Shown here piece by piece: positions 8,866 to 18,043 of a stretch of DNA of 37,823 bases. The notes below the pieces were generated by a model. The model ran no database searches. It worked only from the letters and a program-made list of their open reading frames with translations, and was not told where the DNA came from. How positions within the stretch are numbered: the stretch's first letter is position 1; each line of letters opens with the position of its first letter. The position numbers were made by a program, and so were the translations under genes. Location: NCBI GenBank assembly GCA_902569865.1, contig CACFVT010000009.1, positions 1 to 37,823 of the forward strand, read 5' to 3'. The DNA comes from an uncultured Alphaproteobacteria bacterium (GTDB taxonomy: Bacteria > Pseudomonadota > Alphaproteobacteria > HIMB59 > GCA-002718135).

Positions 8866-9946
8866 TTTTTACCTTTTTTATTTTTTTTGTTTTGCTCATA
8901 GATTTAATCATAATTTGTTGAAATGCGCGAACACTATTTTCCCAATGAGGGGATAATAATCCACCTTTCTTAGATACGGGGGATGATCTACCTAATTGAA
9001 GTCTCTCACATATTTCATGATCTTCTTTATGGACTTTCCACCAAAGATCCTTCACACCTTTAATTTGATTTTTTGTAAGGTTATTACCTTCAGTAGTATA
9101 AATAATTCTTTTTTGATGAGTAATGCCAGGTTCCACTGGTAGATTTAAATGGACACCGATTTGTCCAGGATAATATGTCCCGATAATAAAATTTGGAAAT
9201 AAAGATAAGTATTTAGAACTTACCGCCAAGCTGTCTGCAGAAGTGTTTTCATTTTTTAAATCAACAGCACTTCCATAACATCTTCCATCAACTAAAGTAT
9301 AATGATCTTTAAGAGGTTGACTTGTAGTTGTTTTATGAACAAATTGAACATGATAAGGCTCTATAAAATTTTCAATTAAAAATTTCCAATTTGTGTAAAC
9401 TTTTCCAAAGTCTAATGTTGCCACTTGTTTTATTTTTTTTAAATTAAAATCTTTAAGTTGCTTAATTAATGGTGAGGCATATTTTTCAAACGGCAATGCA
9501 TTGTTATTTATATTGATAAAAATCCAATCATTCCAAATTTTAATTCTTATAGATTTTAGACCATTATCTTCATTTTTAAAACCTTTAGGCGTATGATTAT
9601 TAGTTCCTCCAAAGTGAGGCGCTCTAATCAGATTACCATTTAAGTCATATAACCATGCATGATATGGACAGCTTATATATTTTCCAAGATTCTTATTTTG
9701 ATCAACTAATTTTAAACATCGATGACTGCATATATTATGGAATGCAACAATTTCATTATTATTATTTTTTAAAATAAGAATTGGTTTATGGGCAATAGTT
9801 AAGGTAACAGCATCGCCAACAGATTTTAGTTCATGAGCAAAACCAACGAACATCCAATTATCAGAAAATATTCTTTCGCCTTCTTTTATCCAAAAATCAT
9901 TATCAGTATAAGATTCTGATGGAAGTCCTCTAAAAATAGTGCTCAA
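8855..9946 (-). CDS. Rieske non-heme iron oxygenase, alpha subunit
   Basis: Rieske 2Fe-2S ligands 'CSHRC...CPYHAW' and mononuclear Fe motif 'NWKFLIENFIEPYHVQFVH'. Confidence 0.87.
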   Translation of the reverse strand: MSTIFRGLPSESYTDNDFWIKEGERIFSDNWMFVGFAHELKSVGDAVTLTIAHKPILILKNNNNEIVAFHNICSHRCLKLVDQNKNLGKYISCPYHAWLYDLNGNLIRAPHFGGTNNHTPKGFKNEDNGLKSIRIKIWNDWIFININNNALPFEKYASPLIKQLKDFNLKKIKQVATLDFGKVYTNWKFLIENFIEPYHVQFVHKTTTSQPLKDHYTLVDGRCYGSAVDLKNENTSADSLAVSSKYLSLFPNFIIGTYYPGQIGVHLNLPVEPGITHQKRIIYTTEGNNLTKNQIKGVKDLWWKVHKEDHEICERLQLGRSSPVSKKGGLLSPHWENSVRAFQQIMIKSMSKTKKIKKVKNDR

Positions 9947-10159
9947 TTTATTCTCTAATGTTAAAAAATTTCTATGATTAATTTTGAAAATCTTATCATT
10001 ATCAATAAAAAAAAACTATAAAATTAGTGTGTTTAGTAAAAAGTATTGCTGACTAAAGTTTAACTTTCTCCACATCTACTTATTTTGCTCAAATATTAAT
10101 GAATGTCATTCTAAGTATTTTCAACTATAAAAAAATAAATTTTAAAATATAAAAAATAT

Positions 10160-11254
10160 ATGACTAGAGCTGAAATAGATAAGAATAATTGCTTAGTTAT
10201 TTATGAAGATCAATTAAGCAATTATCATTTACACCCTTTATGGCTACGTGAGAGAGTAACTGAACCTGAGTTTTTGGATAGTAATAATTATCAGAGGTTA
10301 TATGAGCCATCTTTAATAACACAAAATATAACAATCAAAAATTTTTCTATAGAGAAAGAAATTTTAAAAATAAAGTTCTCAGATGGAGTTGAAGGATCAT
10401 TTTTATTAAATGTATTAATAAATGAATTAAAGCAAAAGGATATAATTCCTGATAAAAAACCTTGGAAAAATGAATTTGAAAATTTACCGATTTATGATTT
10501 TAAATCTTTAAATGAAGCTAAAGTTTTTCTAAATTTACTATCTGATTTTCAAGAATTAGGTTTTGTAATAGTTAAAAATACATCAGCAGAAGAGGGGACA
10601 GTTATAAAATTTGCTGAAATGTTTGGTCCTGTTAGAACAACAAATTTTGGTAAGCATTTTGATGTGGTCTCAAAACCTAAAGCTAATGATTTAGCTTATA
10701 CAAGTCTAGGCATTAAGGCTCACACAGATAATCCTTATAGAAAACCTATGCCAGGAATTCAAATACTGCATTGTATATCTAATGAAGCAAAAGGTGGAGA
10801 TTCATCTTTGGTTGATGGGTATGCAGTTGCTGAATATTTAAAGATAAATGAGCCAGAAATGTTTGAAATTCTAACAACTACAGATGTGTTATTTAAATTT
10901 GTTGATAAGGATATTATTCTTGAGAATTATGGCAAGTTGATTGAACTTGATCATAATGGAAAATATTTACAAAGCAGATTTAGTGGTAGACTTGATTATG
11001 TTCCGTATTTAAAACCATCACAATTGGAAAAATTTTATTCAGCTCGAAAAAAATTGTTTCATTTATATGAATCAGAAGAGTTTGAGTTAAACTTTCGTTT
11101 AGATAGTGGTATGCTGATGATGTTTGATAACATCCGAGTTTTACATGGAAGAACTGAATATGATGTTAATACTGGTTTTAGACATCTGCAAGGTTGTTAT
11201 ATTGATCACGACTCAACAGAGGGTAAGTTGAGAAGACTAAAGTCTAATTTGTAA
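10160..11254 (+). CDS. Gamma-butyrobetaine hydroxylase/TauD-like Fe(II)/2-oxoglutarate dioxygenase
   Basis: N-terminal GBBH-like segment 'YHLHPLWLRERVTEPEFLD' followed by TauD fold 'AHTDNPYRKPMPGIQILHC' (HxD) and 'MFDNIRVLHGRTEYD...GFRHLQGCYID'. Confidence 0.85.
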   Translation: MTRAEIDKNNCLVIYEDQLSNYHLHPLWLRERVTEPEFLDSNNYQRLYEPSLITQNITIKNFSIEKEILKIKFSDGVEGSFLLNVLINELKQKDIIPDKKPWKNEFENLPIYDFKSLNEAKVFLNLLSDFQELGFVIVKNTSAEEGTVIKFAEMFGPVRTTNFGKHFDVVSKPKANDLAYTSLGIKAHTDNPYRKPMPGIQILHCISNEAKGGDSSLVDGYAVAEYLKINEPEMFEILTTTDVLFKFVDKDIILENYGKLIELDHNGKYLQSRFSGRLDYVPYLKPSQLEKFYSARKKLFHLYESEEFELNFRLDSGMLMMFDNIRVLHGRTEYDVNTGFRHLQGCYIDHDSTEGKLRRLKSNL

Positions 11255-11256
11255 AT

Positions 11257-12429
11257 TTATTTTATTATTGGAATTTCTTTTGGGGCTCTTTTAGTAATTA
11301 ATTCAGCCCCATCTTTGTTAATTATAATATTCTCTTCATGTACAATCATTTTACCAGGGGCATATTCTAATCCAGGCTCAATAGTTAAAACCATATTTTC
11401 TTTTATTACTGTTTTATCTTCATCTCGATGTGACGGCGGTTCAGTTAATTGTAAGCCAAGTCCATGCCCTAATCTTCCTACATTATTTCCTGCAACACTA
11501 ACTTCACTAATAACTTTATTCATTGCGTTAAATACATCAAAAGTAGTAGCTCCTGGAATTGCAGCATTAATGCCTATTTCTGTAGCTTGCCATAAAACTT
11601 CATATACTTTTTCTACTTCACTACTAGCTTTTCCAAATGCAAAGTTTCTATCAAAATCACAAAAATAACCATCGAATGTAGAGCCAGTATCTATAAAGAG
11701 AATATCGCCATCATTTAATATGCGATTTGTCGGTCCGCAGACAATTTGTGATACACCTCCTACACCAGATATACCTGGCATAAACGGAACACTATCAGCT
11801 CCTCTATTAAGTATATCAATTTTTAATTTATTAACTGCTTCTCTTTCAGTGTCACCTATAGCAAGTTTTGAGGGCAGAGAATTATAAGCATCACTTGCAA
11901 CCGAACAAATAAATTTAATTCTTTTAATTTCCTCATCTGTTTTAATCATTCGGATATCCCAAATCGCATCAGAGCCATCAACAAGATTAGTATTAACTGT
12001 TTCCTTTAATTTAAAAAGATCTCTAACAGGCATCCTTATAGCCATTTCTTTCCCAAACTCTGCTCCAATTTGACCAAAAGTTTTTTTAATATTTTCTAAA
12101 GTTGATTTTAATAAAGTAATCCCCTCATCTTCAGGTCGAGGTGAGGGCCAGGATTTGATTTCATCTAGCCATGTTTTTTGAAATTCAGACTCACCAATTT
12201 CTGGAACAATTGCAATGGGTTTACCTGATAGAGGAACAATAACAAACCAAGGTCGTGTTGGGCTCTCCCAAAATTGAGAGTCATATCCAGTAAAGTATCT
12301 AATATTTTGTGGGGTAGTTAATAAGATACCATCTAACTGATAATTATGCATAATTTTTTGAGCTTGAATTAAGCGTTTTTCAAATTCTTTATTTGAAAAG
12401 CCTCTTTCATTATTGATTTTAGTATTCAT
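11257..12429 (-). CDS. M24 family peptidase (Xaa-Pro dipeptidase/creatinase-like)
   Basis: 'LLTTPQNIRYFTGYDSQFW', metal-ligand motifs 'DILFIDTGSTFDGYFCDFDRNFAFG', 'GRLGHGLGLQLTEPPSH', 'MVLTIEPGLEY'. Confidence 0.87.
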   Translation of the reverse strand: MNTKINNERGFSNKEFEKRLIQAQKIMHNYQLDGILLTTPQNIRYFTGYDSQFWESPTRPWFVIVPLSGKPIAIVPEIGESEFQKTWLDEIKSWPSPRPEDEGITLLKSTLENIKKTFGQIGAEFGKEMAIRMPVRDLFKLKETVNTNLVDGSDAIWDIRMIKTDEEIKRIKFICSVASDAYNSLPSKLAIGDTEREAVNKLKIDILNRGADSVPFMPGISGVGGVSQIVCGPTNRILNDGDILFIDTGSTFDGYFCDFDRNFAFGKASSEVEKVYEVLWQATEIGINAAIPGATTFDVFNAMNKVISEVSVAGNNVGRLGHGLGLQLTEPPSHRDEDKTVIKENMVLTIEPGLEYAPGKMIVHEENIIINKDGAELITKRAPKEIPIIK

Positions 12430-12432
12430 TAT

Positions 12433-13908
12433 TTATCGAATGTTAAATGGATCACTTAAAGGTTCAATTGAAGTGCTAATCCATGTAGTTTTTGTATTAG
12501 AATAATCTTTCATTACCTCTAATCCTGACTCTCTACCATACCCACTATTTTTAAATCCACCAAATGGAGCAACTGGAGAAATTAATCGATAAGTATTAAC
12601 AAATACAATTCCTGCTTGAACAGCTTTTGAGACTCTCATTGCTATCCCATTATTTTCAGTAAAAATTCCTGCAGCGAGACCAAAACTATTATCATTCATC
12701 AATTTAATTGCATTTTCTTCATCTTTAAATCTCATTACAGATAATACTGGACCAAATAATTCATTCTCTGCAACAGGCAAATTATGATTAGCACACTCAA
12801 TTATTGTAGGCTCAAAATAATAACCATGTTTAAATTCACTAACCTTATTTCCTCCAGTAATTATTTTACCACCTTGTTCTATTGTTTGTTTAATTTTTTC
12901 TTCAATATTTTCTAATTGGGTTAAAGTAGCGAGTGGTCCTAGTTGAGTTGTAGTTGATAAAGGGTCACCAATTTTAATTTCCTCAACTCTACTTTTTAAT
13001 TCCTCTAGATATTCATTATAAATATCTTCTTGCAAGTAAAGTCTTGAACCAGCAATACAACTTTGGCCACTAGCTCCAAATATACTTGCCATAATTCCAT
13101 TAATTGCATTATCTTTACGAGCATCTTTAAAAACAACCACTGGACTTTTTCCACCAAGCTCTAAAGATATTTGCGATAAATTTTCTGCAGAGTTTCTAAC
13201 AATATGTTTTGCTGTATGGACACCTCCCGTAAATGCTATTTTATTAATTTTTGGATGGGAAGTAAGCAACTTACTACAAGTATCTGCAAAACCAGTTATT
13301 ATATTTACAACACCTTTTGGTATTCCAACTTTATCAATAATTTTAGCAAATTCTAATAATGGAGTAGGGGCAATCTCTGATGCCTTAATAATAATAGTAT
13401 TACCCATTGCTAAAGCTGGAGCAAGTTTGACTGCAGTGAGAAACATTTGTGAGTTCCAAGGTATTATTGCAGCAACAACTCCAACTGGAACTCTGGTGGT
13501 GAATACATGCATATCTTCTTTGTCTATTGGAAGTGTTGAGCCCTCAATTTTATCGACTAATCCAGCATAGTAATAATAATATTCAGCTATATAATTTGCC
13601 TGAAATTTTGTTTCTTTAAATAATTTCCCAGTATCTTTTGTTTCAATCGTTCCAAGTAATTCCGCTTTTTCTTTAAGTTGATCTCCAATCGCTCTTAAAT
13701 AATGTGCTCTTTTACTAGGAAGCATTTTTGACCATTCTCCATAAAAAGCATAATGCGCTGCTTCTACAGCTGCGTTTACTTCATACTCTTCTGCGAGAGA
13801 AATTTCTGCAAATTCCTTTTCAGTTGATGGATCAATAGACTTAAAAGATTTACCAGATTTAGATTCAGTAAATTCTCCGTTGATATAATTTTTAAATTTT
13901 TGCATCAA
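12433..13908 (-). CDS. Aldehyde dehydrogenase
   Basis: 'VAAIIPWNSQMFLTAVKLAPALAMGNTIIIKASE', 'SLELGGKSPVVVFKDA', catalytic Cys 'FGASGQSCIAGSRL', 'NELFGPVLSVMRF'. Confidence 0.92.
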   Translation of the reverse strand: MMQKFKNYINGEFTESKSGKSFKSIDPSTEKEFAEISLAEEYEVNAAVEAAHYAFYGEWSKMLPSKRAHYLRAIGDQLKEKAELLGTIETKDTGKLFKETKFQANYIAEYYYYYAGLVDKIEGSTLPIDKEDMHVFTTRVPVGVVAAIIPWNSQMFLTAVKLAPALAMGNTIIIKASEIAPTPLLEFAKIIDKVGIPKGVVNIITGFADTCSKLLTSHPKINKIAFTGGVHTAKHIVRNSAENLSQISLELGGKSPVVVFKDARKDNAINGIMASIFGASGQSCIAGSRLYLQEDIYNEYLEELKSRVEEIKIGDPLSTTTQLGPLATLTQLENIEEKIKQTIEQGGKIITGGNKVSEFKHGYYFEPTIIECANHNLPVAENELFGPVLSVMRFKDEENAIKLMNDNSFGLAAGIFTENNGIAMRVSKAVQAGIVFVNTYRLISPVAPFGGFKNSGYGRESGLEVMKDYSNTKTTWISTSIEPLSDPFNIR

Positions 13909-14972
13909 ACCTCAAATATATTTTTATTATCATAATATTTGATCATATTTTTTTGCCATTCATCATAGTTGTTTTTATGTATTAGTGACACTGTAAATCC
14001 TCCAAATCCTCCACCTGTTAATCTTGCTCCCTCTGCTCCAGATATTTTTGATCTTTCAACAATCGAATCAACATCTTCAGTTGAGGCTTCAAAATCTTTA
14101 GCATATGATTGATGGCTTTCATTCATTAATTTTCCAAATGATTTAATATCTTTATTTAATATATATTTCTTTGCTTCTAGGACCCTAGCATTTTCGGTAA
14201 TAACATGTCTTGCTCTTTTTAAAATTAATTCATCATTTATTTTATTTTCATCAAATTGCTTTGGTTTAATTGAACCTAGATATTCTGTACCAAGATATTC
14301 TTCAGCTTTCTTCAGTTGGCTATATCTTTCATTATATGCACTATCTCTAAGATTTCTTTGTACCGCAGAGTCAACTAAGCAAAAAACCCAATTATCTGGA
14401 AGGTCTATCAATTCAAATTTCAAACTCAAACAATCTAAGAAGAAAGCTTTTCTATGAATGCCAATTGAGGAAACCATTTGATCCATGATCCCTCCTGAAA
14501 CACCTATATAATCACGTTCAACTTTTTGTGCTAAGATTGCAATATGTTTTTCTGCGTATTCAGTTTTAAAAAAATTATTTAATGTTTTTAAAACAGCAAC
14601 ACAAAGAGCTGATGAGGATGAAATACCGCGACCCATTGGAATAGTTGAGGATATAAAAATATTCAAATGAGTATTAGGTATATGTTTATTTTCATCGTAA
14701 AATACAAATAAACAACCTTTTACATAATCAGCCCATTCGTTATTTTTTGACTTAATAAAATCAGTAAAATTGATTTGTTCATTAAAATGCTCAGAATAAA
14801 CTTGATATTTTTTATTCTCATTTTTCGAAATTTGAATAGTTGTTTTGAAATTCAGAAGAGATGGTAAAACATACCCTCCTGTATAATCAGTATGTTCGCC
14901 AATTAAATTTACTCTTGCATGCGCACTGTTAACAACTGAAAAATCATTATGAAATATATCTTTAAAACCCAT
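13905..14972 (-). CDS. Galactokinase-like GHMP sugar kinase
   Basis: GalK motifs 'HARVNLIGEHTDYTGGYVLP', 'IPMGRGISSSSALCVAVLKTL', 'GVSGGIMDQMVSSIG', 'LTGGGFGGFTVSL'. Confidence 0.85.
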   Translation of the reverse strand: MGFKDIFHNDFSVVNSAHARVNLIGEHTDYTGGYVLPSLLNFKTTIQISKNENKKYQVYSEHFNEQINFTDFIKSKNNEWADYVKGCLFVFYDENKHIPNTHLNIFISSTIPMGRGISSSSALCVAVLKTLNNFFKTEYAEKHIAILAQKVERDYIGVSGGIMDQMVSSIGIHRKAFFLDCLSLKFELIDLPDNWVFCLVDSAVQRNLRDSAYNERYSQLKKAEEYLGTEYLGSIKPKQFDENKINDELILKRARHVITENARVLEAKKYILNKDIKSFGKLMNESHQSYAKDFEASTEDVDSIVERSKISGAEGARLTGGGFGGFTVSLIHKNNYDEWQKNMIKYYDNKNIFEV

Positions 14973-15000
14973 GATAAACTAAATATATAAATTATTGATA

Positions 15001-16863
15001 ATGGAAATACACTTAATTTTTACTAAAAATAATAAATTAAAATTCTCTATTTTAAATAATCAATATCGTCATGGAGATTTTAAAATTTGTTTTTCTCTTG
15101 TTTATTCTATTCAAGAAATTGATGGTGGAATAATTTCAAAAAAAGTTGGCAGATATTATGAAATTCATTCTGAACAAGATGAAGTAATTTTTACACTACA
15201 GGAACCAAGGATAGGCTCTTATAATCTCTCATGTGGTCCAGAGGGATTATTTGTTATAGGAAAAAATAATCAAATTATTGAGTGTGAAATTACTTCTCTT
15301 GAATTTGAAAATCCTATACCGCAAATTTTATATTCTGATGACTATGATAATATATTTGATCCAGTAATCCCGCTTCCTAATATTTTAAAATTAGAAAAAG
15401 AAACTATTCATATTCAAAATTTAGATTTTAAAATATCTCCTGAAGAAAAAGATTTTTTTAAAAATTTTGATTATTTATTACAAGTATCTGATATAAAATT
15501 TAATGTATCAACAGGACATTCTATATTTTTTAAAAAACAAAATTTAAGATCTGAAGAATATAAAATTAACATTAAGACAGATTCAATTTTGATTGAGTAT
15601 GCTGATTATGGAGGAAAGTTTTATTCAATAATAACTCTGATACAGCTTATAAATTTTTATAATACAAATTTACCTCTTGGTATAATTGAAGACAGACCAT
15701 CTTTAAATTGGAGAGGTATGCATTTGGATTGCGCAAGACAATTTTATACAATTGACGAAATAAAAAGACTTATGAACTATATGTGCTTTTTTAAACTAAA
15801 TCGCTTCCATTGGCATTTAACAGATAATGAAGCTTGGAGAGTTGAATTAGATTGTTATCCAAATTTAACTAAAGTGGGTGCTTTCAGAGGCTATGATCAT
15901 ACAATTCCACCTTTCTATGGAACTGGTTATAATAAAACAGGAGGTTATTATTCCCGCAATCAAATCCATGAGTTAATTGAGTATGCAAGACAAAGAAATA
16001 TTGAAATCATGCCAGAGATTGATTTACCAGCGCACTCTTGGACATTGCTTCAAGTTATGCCCGAGTTAAGAGATTCAAGCTCTAATATTATTTCAGAAGA
16101 TGTAGGTAATTATACCGATAATACAATTAATCCTGCAGTAGAGGAGACAAATATTTTTTTAAAAAATATTTTGGAAGAATTAAGTGAAATTTTTTCATTT
16201 AACATAATTCATGTTGGGGTTGATGAAAGACCAAAAGAGTCATGGGAAGGATCGCCCAAAGTAATTGAATATATGAAAAAAAATAACATTGAGTCGTTTG
16301 ATGAATTGCAAGATGATTATATGAATAATATTATTAGTATTTTAAAAAGTTCAAATAAGATAACTGCGGCTTGGAACGAAGCAGCACTACCTCCTCATAA
16401 TGATATAGGCTCTGCTGGTAGCGCAGGAAAAGTTGATAAAAATTGCATTATCTTTGCCTGGGAGCATCCTGATGTCGGATTGATGTCAGCAAAAAAAGGT
16501 TTTAAAACAGTTCTTTGCCCAGGTCACAAAACATACTTTGATATGGCTTACAATAATTCTACTTTTGAAAGAGGAATTTGTTGGGCTGCCACAATAGAAG
16601 TAAAAGAAGTTTTTGATTGGAAGCCTCTTCAAGATTATGAAACTGATGATTTAAAAAATGTACTAGGTATACAAGGTCAACTTTGGTCAGAAACAATAAC
16701 AAATAAAGATTATTTTGATAAAATGATTAATCCTCGCCTAGCTGCACTAGCAGAAATTGCTTGGTGCACAAAAGCAAAAAGATCATGGCATCAGTTTAGA
16801 TCATCATTATTAAATAATTTAGAATATTTATCAAAATTGGGGTGGAAGTTTCATAATTTTTAG
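15001..16863 (+). CDS. GH20 beta-N-acetylhexosaminidase, apparently without a signal peptide
   Basis: 'LNWRGMHLDCARQFYTIDEIKRL', 'NRFHWHLTDNEAWRVELDCYPNLTKVGAFRG', catalytic 'IIHVGVDERPKESW'. Start at ATG 15001; the supplied ORF used TTG 14995. Confidence 0.88.
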   Translation: MEIHLIFTKNNKLKFSILNNQYRHGDFKICFSLVYSIQEIDGGIISKKVGRYYEIHSEQDEVIFTLQEPRIGSYNLSCGPEGLFVIGKNNQIIECEITSLEFENPIPQILYSDDYDNIFDPVIPLPNILKLEKETIHIQNLDFKISPEEKDFFKNFDYLLQVSDIKFNVSTGHSIFFKKQNLRSEEYKINIKTDSILIEYADYGGKFYSIITLIQLINFYNTNLPLGIIEDRPSLNWRGMHLDCARQFYTIDEIKRLMNYMCFFKLNRFHWHLTDNEAWRVELDCYPNLTKVGAFRGYDHTIPPFYGTGYNKTGGYYSRNQIHELIEYARQRNIEIMPEIDLPAHSWTLLQVMPELRDSSSNIISEDVGNYTDNTINPAVEETNIFLKNILEELSEIFSFNIIHVGVDERPKESWEGSPKVIEYMKKNNIESFDELQDDYMNNIISILKSSNKITAAWNEAALPPHNDIGSAGSAGKVDKNCIIFAWEHPDVGLMSAKKGFKTVLCPGHKTYFDMAYNNSTFERGICWAATIEVKEVFDWKPLQDYETDDLKNVLGIQGQLWSETITNKDYFDKMINPRLAALAEIAWCTKAKRSWHQFRSSLLNNLEYLSKLGWKFHNF

Positions 16864-16892
16864 TATTATGATTGATATTTTAGGATGAAAAA

Positions 16893-18041
16893 ATGAAAAT
16901 CGGAGCAGTAGGACTAGGAAACAGAATAGCACACGTTTATCATGAATTATCTCAAATTAATAAAGATGCAGAATTAATTGCCTATGTTGACCCTCTACCA
17001 ATAGGTAGGGAATATGCAGAAAAAAATGAATTTTTTCCCAGAAAAGAATATTCCACATTAAATGAAATGTTATCTAATGAAAAATTAGATCTTCTAATGA
17101 TAGGGTCCCCAAACCATCTTCATCTAGAGCATATAAAAATTGGACTCAATTCAGGTATCAAAATTTTTGCTGAAAAACCAATTGTTGTTAATGAAAATCA
17201 ATCTTTTGAATTAGCAAAGCTGTTAGGTGAGTTTGGCCAAGATCAAGTCTTGGTAGGTTTGGTTTTGAGATATTCCCAGCATGCTAGATCAGTTAGAGAT
17301 TTAATAAATAAAAATGTTTTGGGCAATATTGTTTCTATTGAAGCTTCGGAACATATTATGCCCTGGCACGGTGGTTTTTTTATGCGTAATTGGCGTCGAA
17401 AAGAAAAATTTTCTGGCGGATTTATGTTAGAAAAGTGTTGTCATGATATAGATTTTTATAACATGATAGCAGGATGTAGAGTTAAAAGAGTTGCAAGTTT
17501 TGGAGGCAGAAGTTCATTTATTCCTAAAAATAAACCAAAAGAAAATTTAGAAGAATTTTCAAAATATAATTTGTTTGGATGGGAGGCAAAAGAAAATGTA
17601 TTTGATAGTGATGCTGACATTGTTGATCACCAAGTAGCAATAATTGAATATGAAAATGGAGCGACTTTAGCTTTTCACACAAACATGCGCGTACCCGATG
17701 AGTTTAGACGCTTTGCTGTAATAGGAACAGATGGAATGGTAGAAGGTGATTTTGTTCGAGGTTTTTTAAAAGCACACGATCAACAAAATAATATTATTTT
17801 AGATGAAGATTATGGTGCAGCGTTTGGAATGGTAAAAGGTCATTATGGTGCAGATAATCTTATGTTAAAAGATATTAACCAACATTTAACCAATTCTGAT
17901 AAAATAAATTTACCAGTGGGTGTCAAAGATTGTATTGAGGCAGGTGTTGTTGCTATGAAGTTAGATGAATCAAGAAAGACAGGTAAAATTATTGATTTAA
18001 CATCTAGTTGGAATAGGTTAGACAAGGAAATGAAAAAGTAA
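16893..18041 (+). CDS. Gfo/Idh/MocA family NAD(P)-dependent protein
   Basis: 'MKIGAVGLGNRIAHVYHELSQ' Rossmann start, 'MIGSPNHLHLEHIKIGLNSGIKIFAEKPIVV' EKP motif, 'GGFMLEKCCHDIDFYNMI'. Confidence 0.88.
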   Translation: MKIGAVGLGNRIAHVYHELSQINKDAELIAYVDPLPIGREYAEKNEFFPRKEYSTLNEMLSNEKLDLLMIGSPNHLHLEHIKIGLNSGIKIFAEKPIVVNENQSFELAKLLGEFGQDQVLVGLVLRYSQHARSVRDLINKNVLGNIVSIEASEHIMPWHGGFFMRNWRRKEKFSGGFMLEKCCHDIDFYNMIAGCRVKRVASFGGRSSFIPKNKPKENLEEFSKYNLFGWEAKENVFDSDADIVDHQVAIIEYENGATLAFHTNMRVPDEFRRFAVIGTDGMVEGDFVRGFLKAHDQQNNIILDEDYGAAFGMVKGHYGADNLMLKDINQHLTNSDKINLPVGVKDCIEAGVVAMKLDESRKTGKIIDLTSSWNRLDKEMKK

Positions 18042-18043
18042 TA

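Noticed and set aside
9947-10159. Specific -10/-35 promoters in the Rieske/TauD divergent gap
   Set aside because: The region is so AT-rich that promoter-like hexamers occur by chance; no site can be supported from sequence alone.
11315-11668. 117-aa ORF antisense to the M24 peptidase
   Set aside because: Antisense to a motif-supported CDS; composition looks non-coding.
17843-18025. 60-aa minus-strand ORF within the Gfo/Idh gene
   Set aside because: Antisense shadow ORF.
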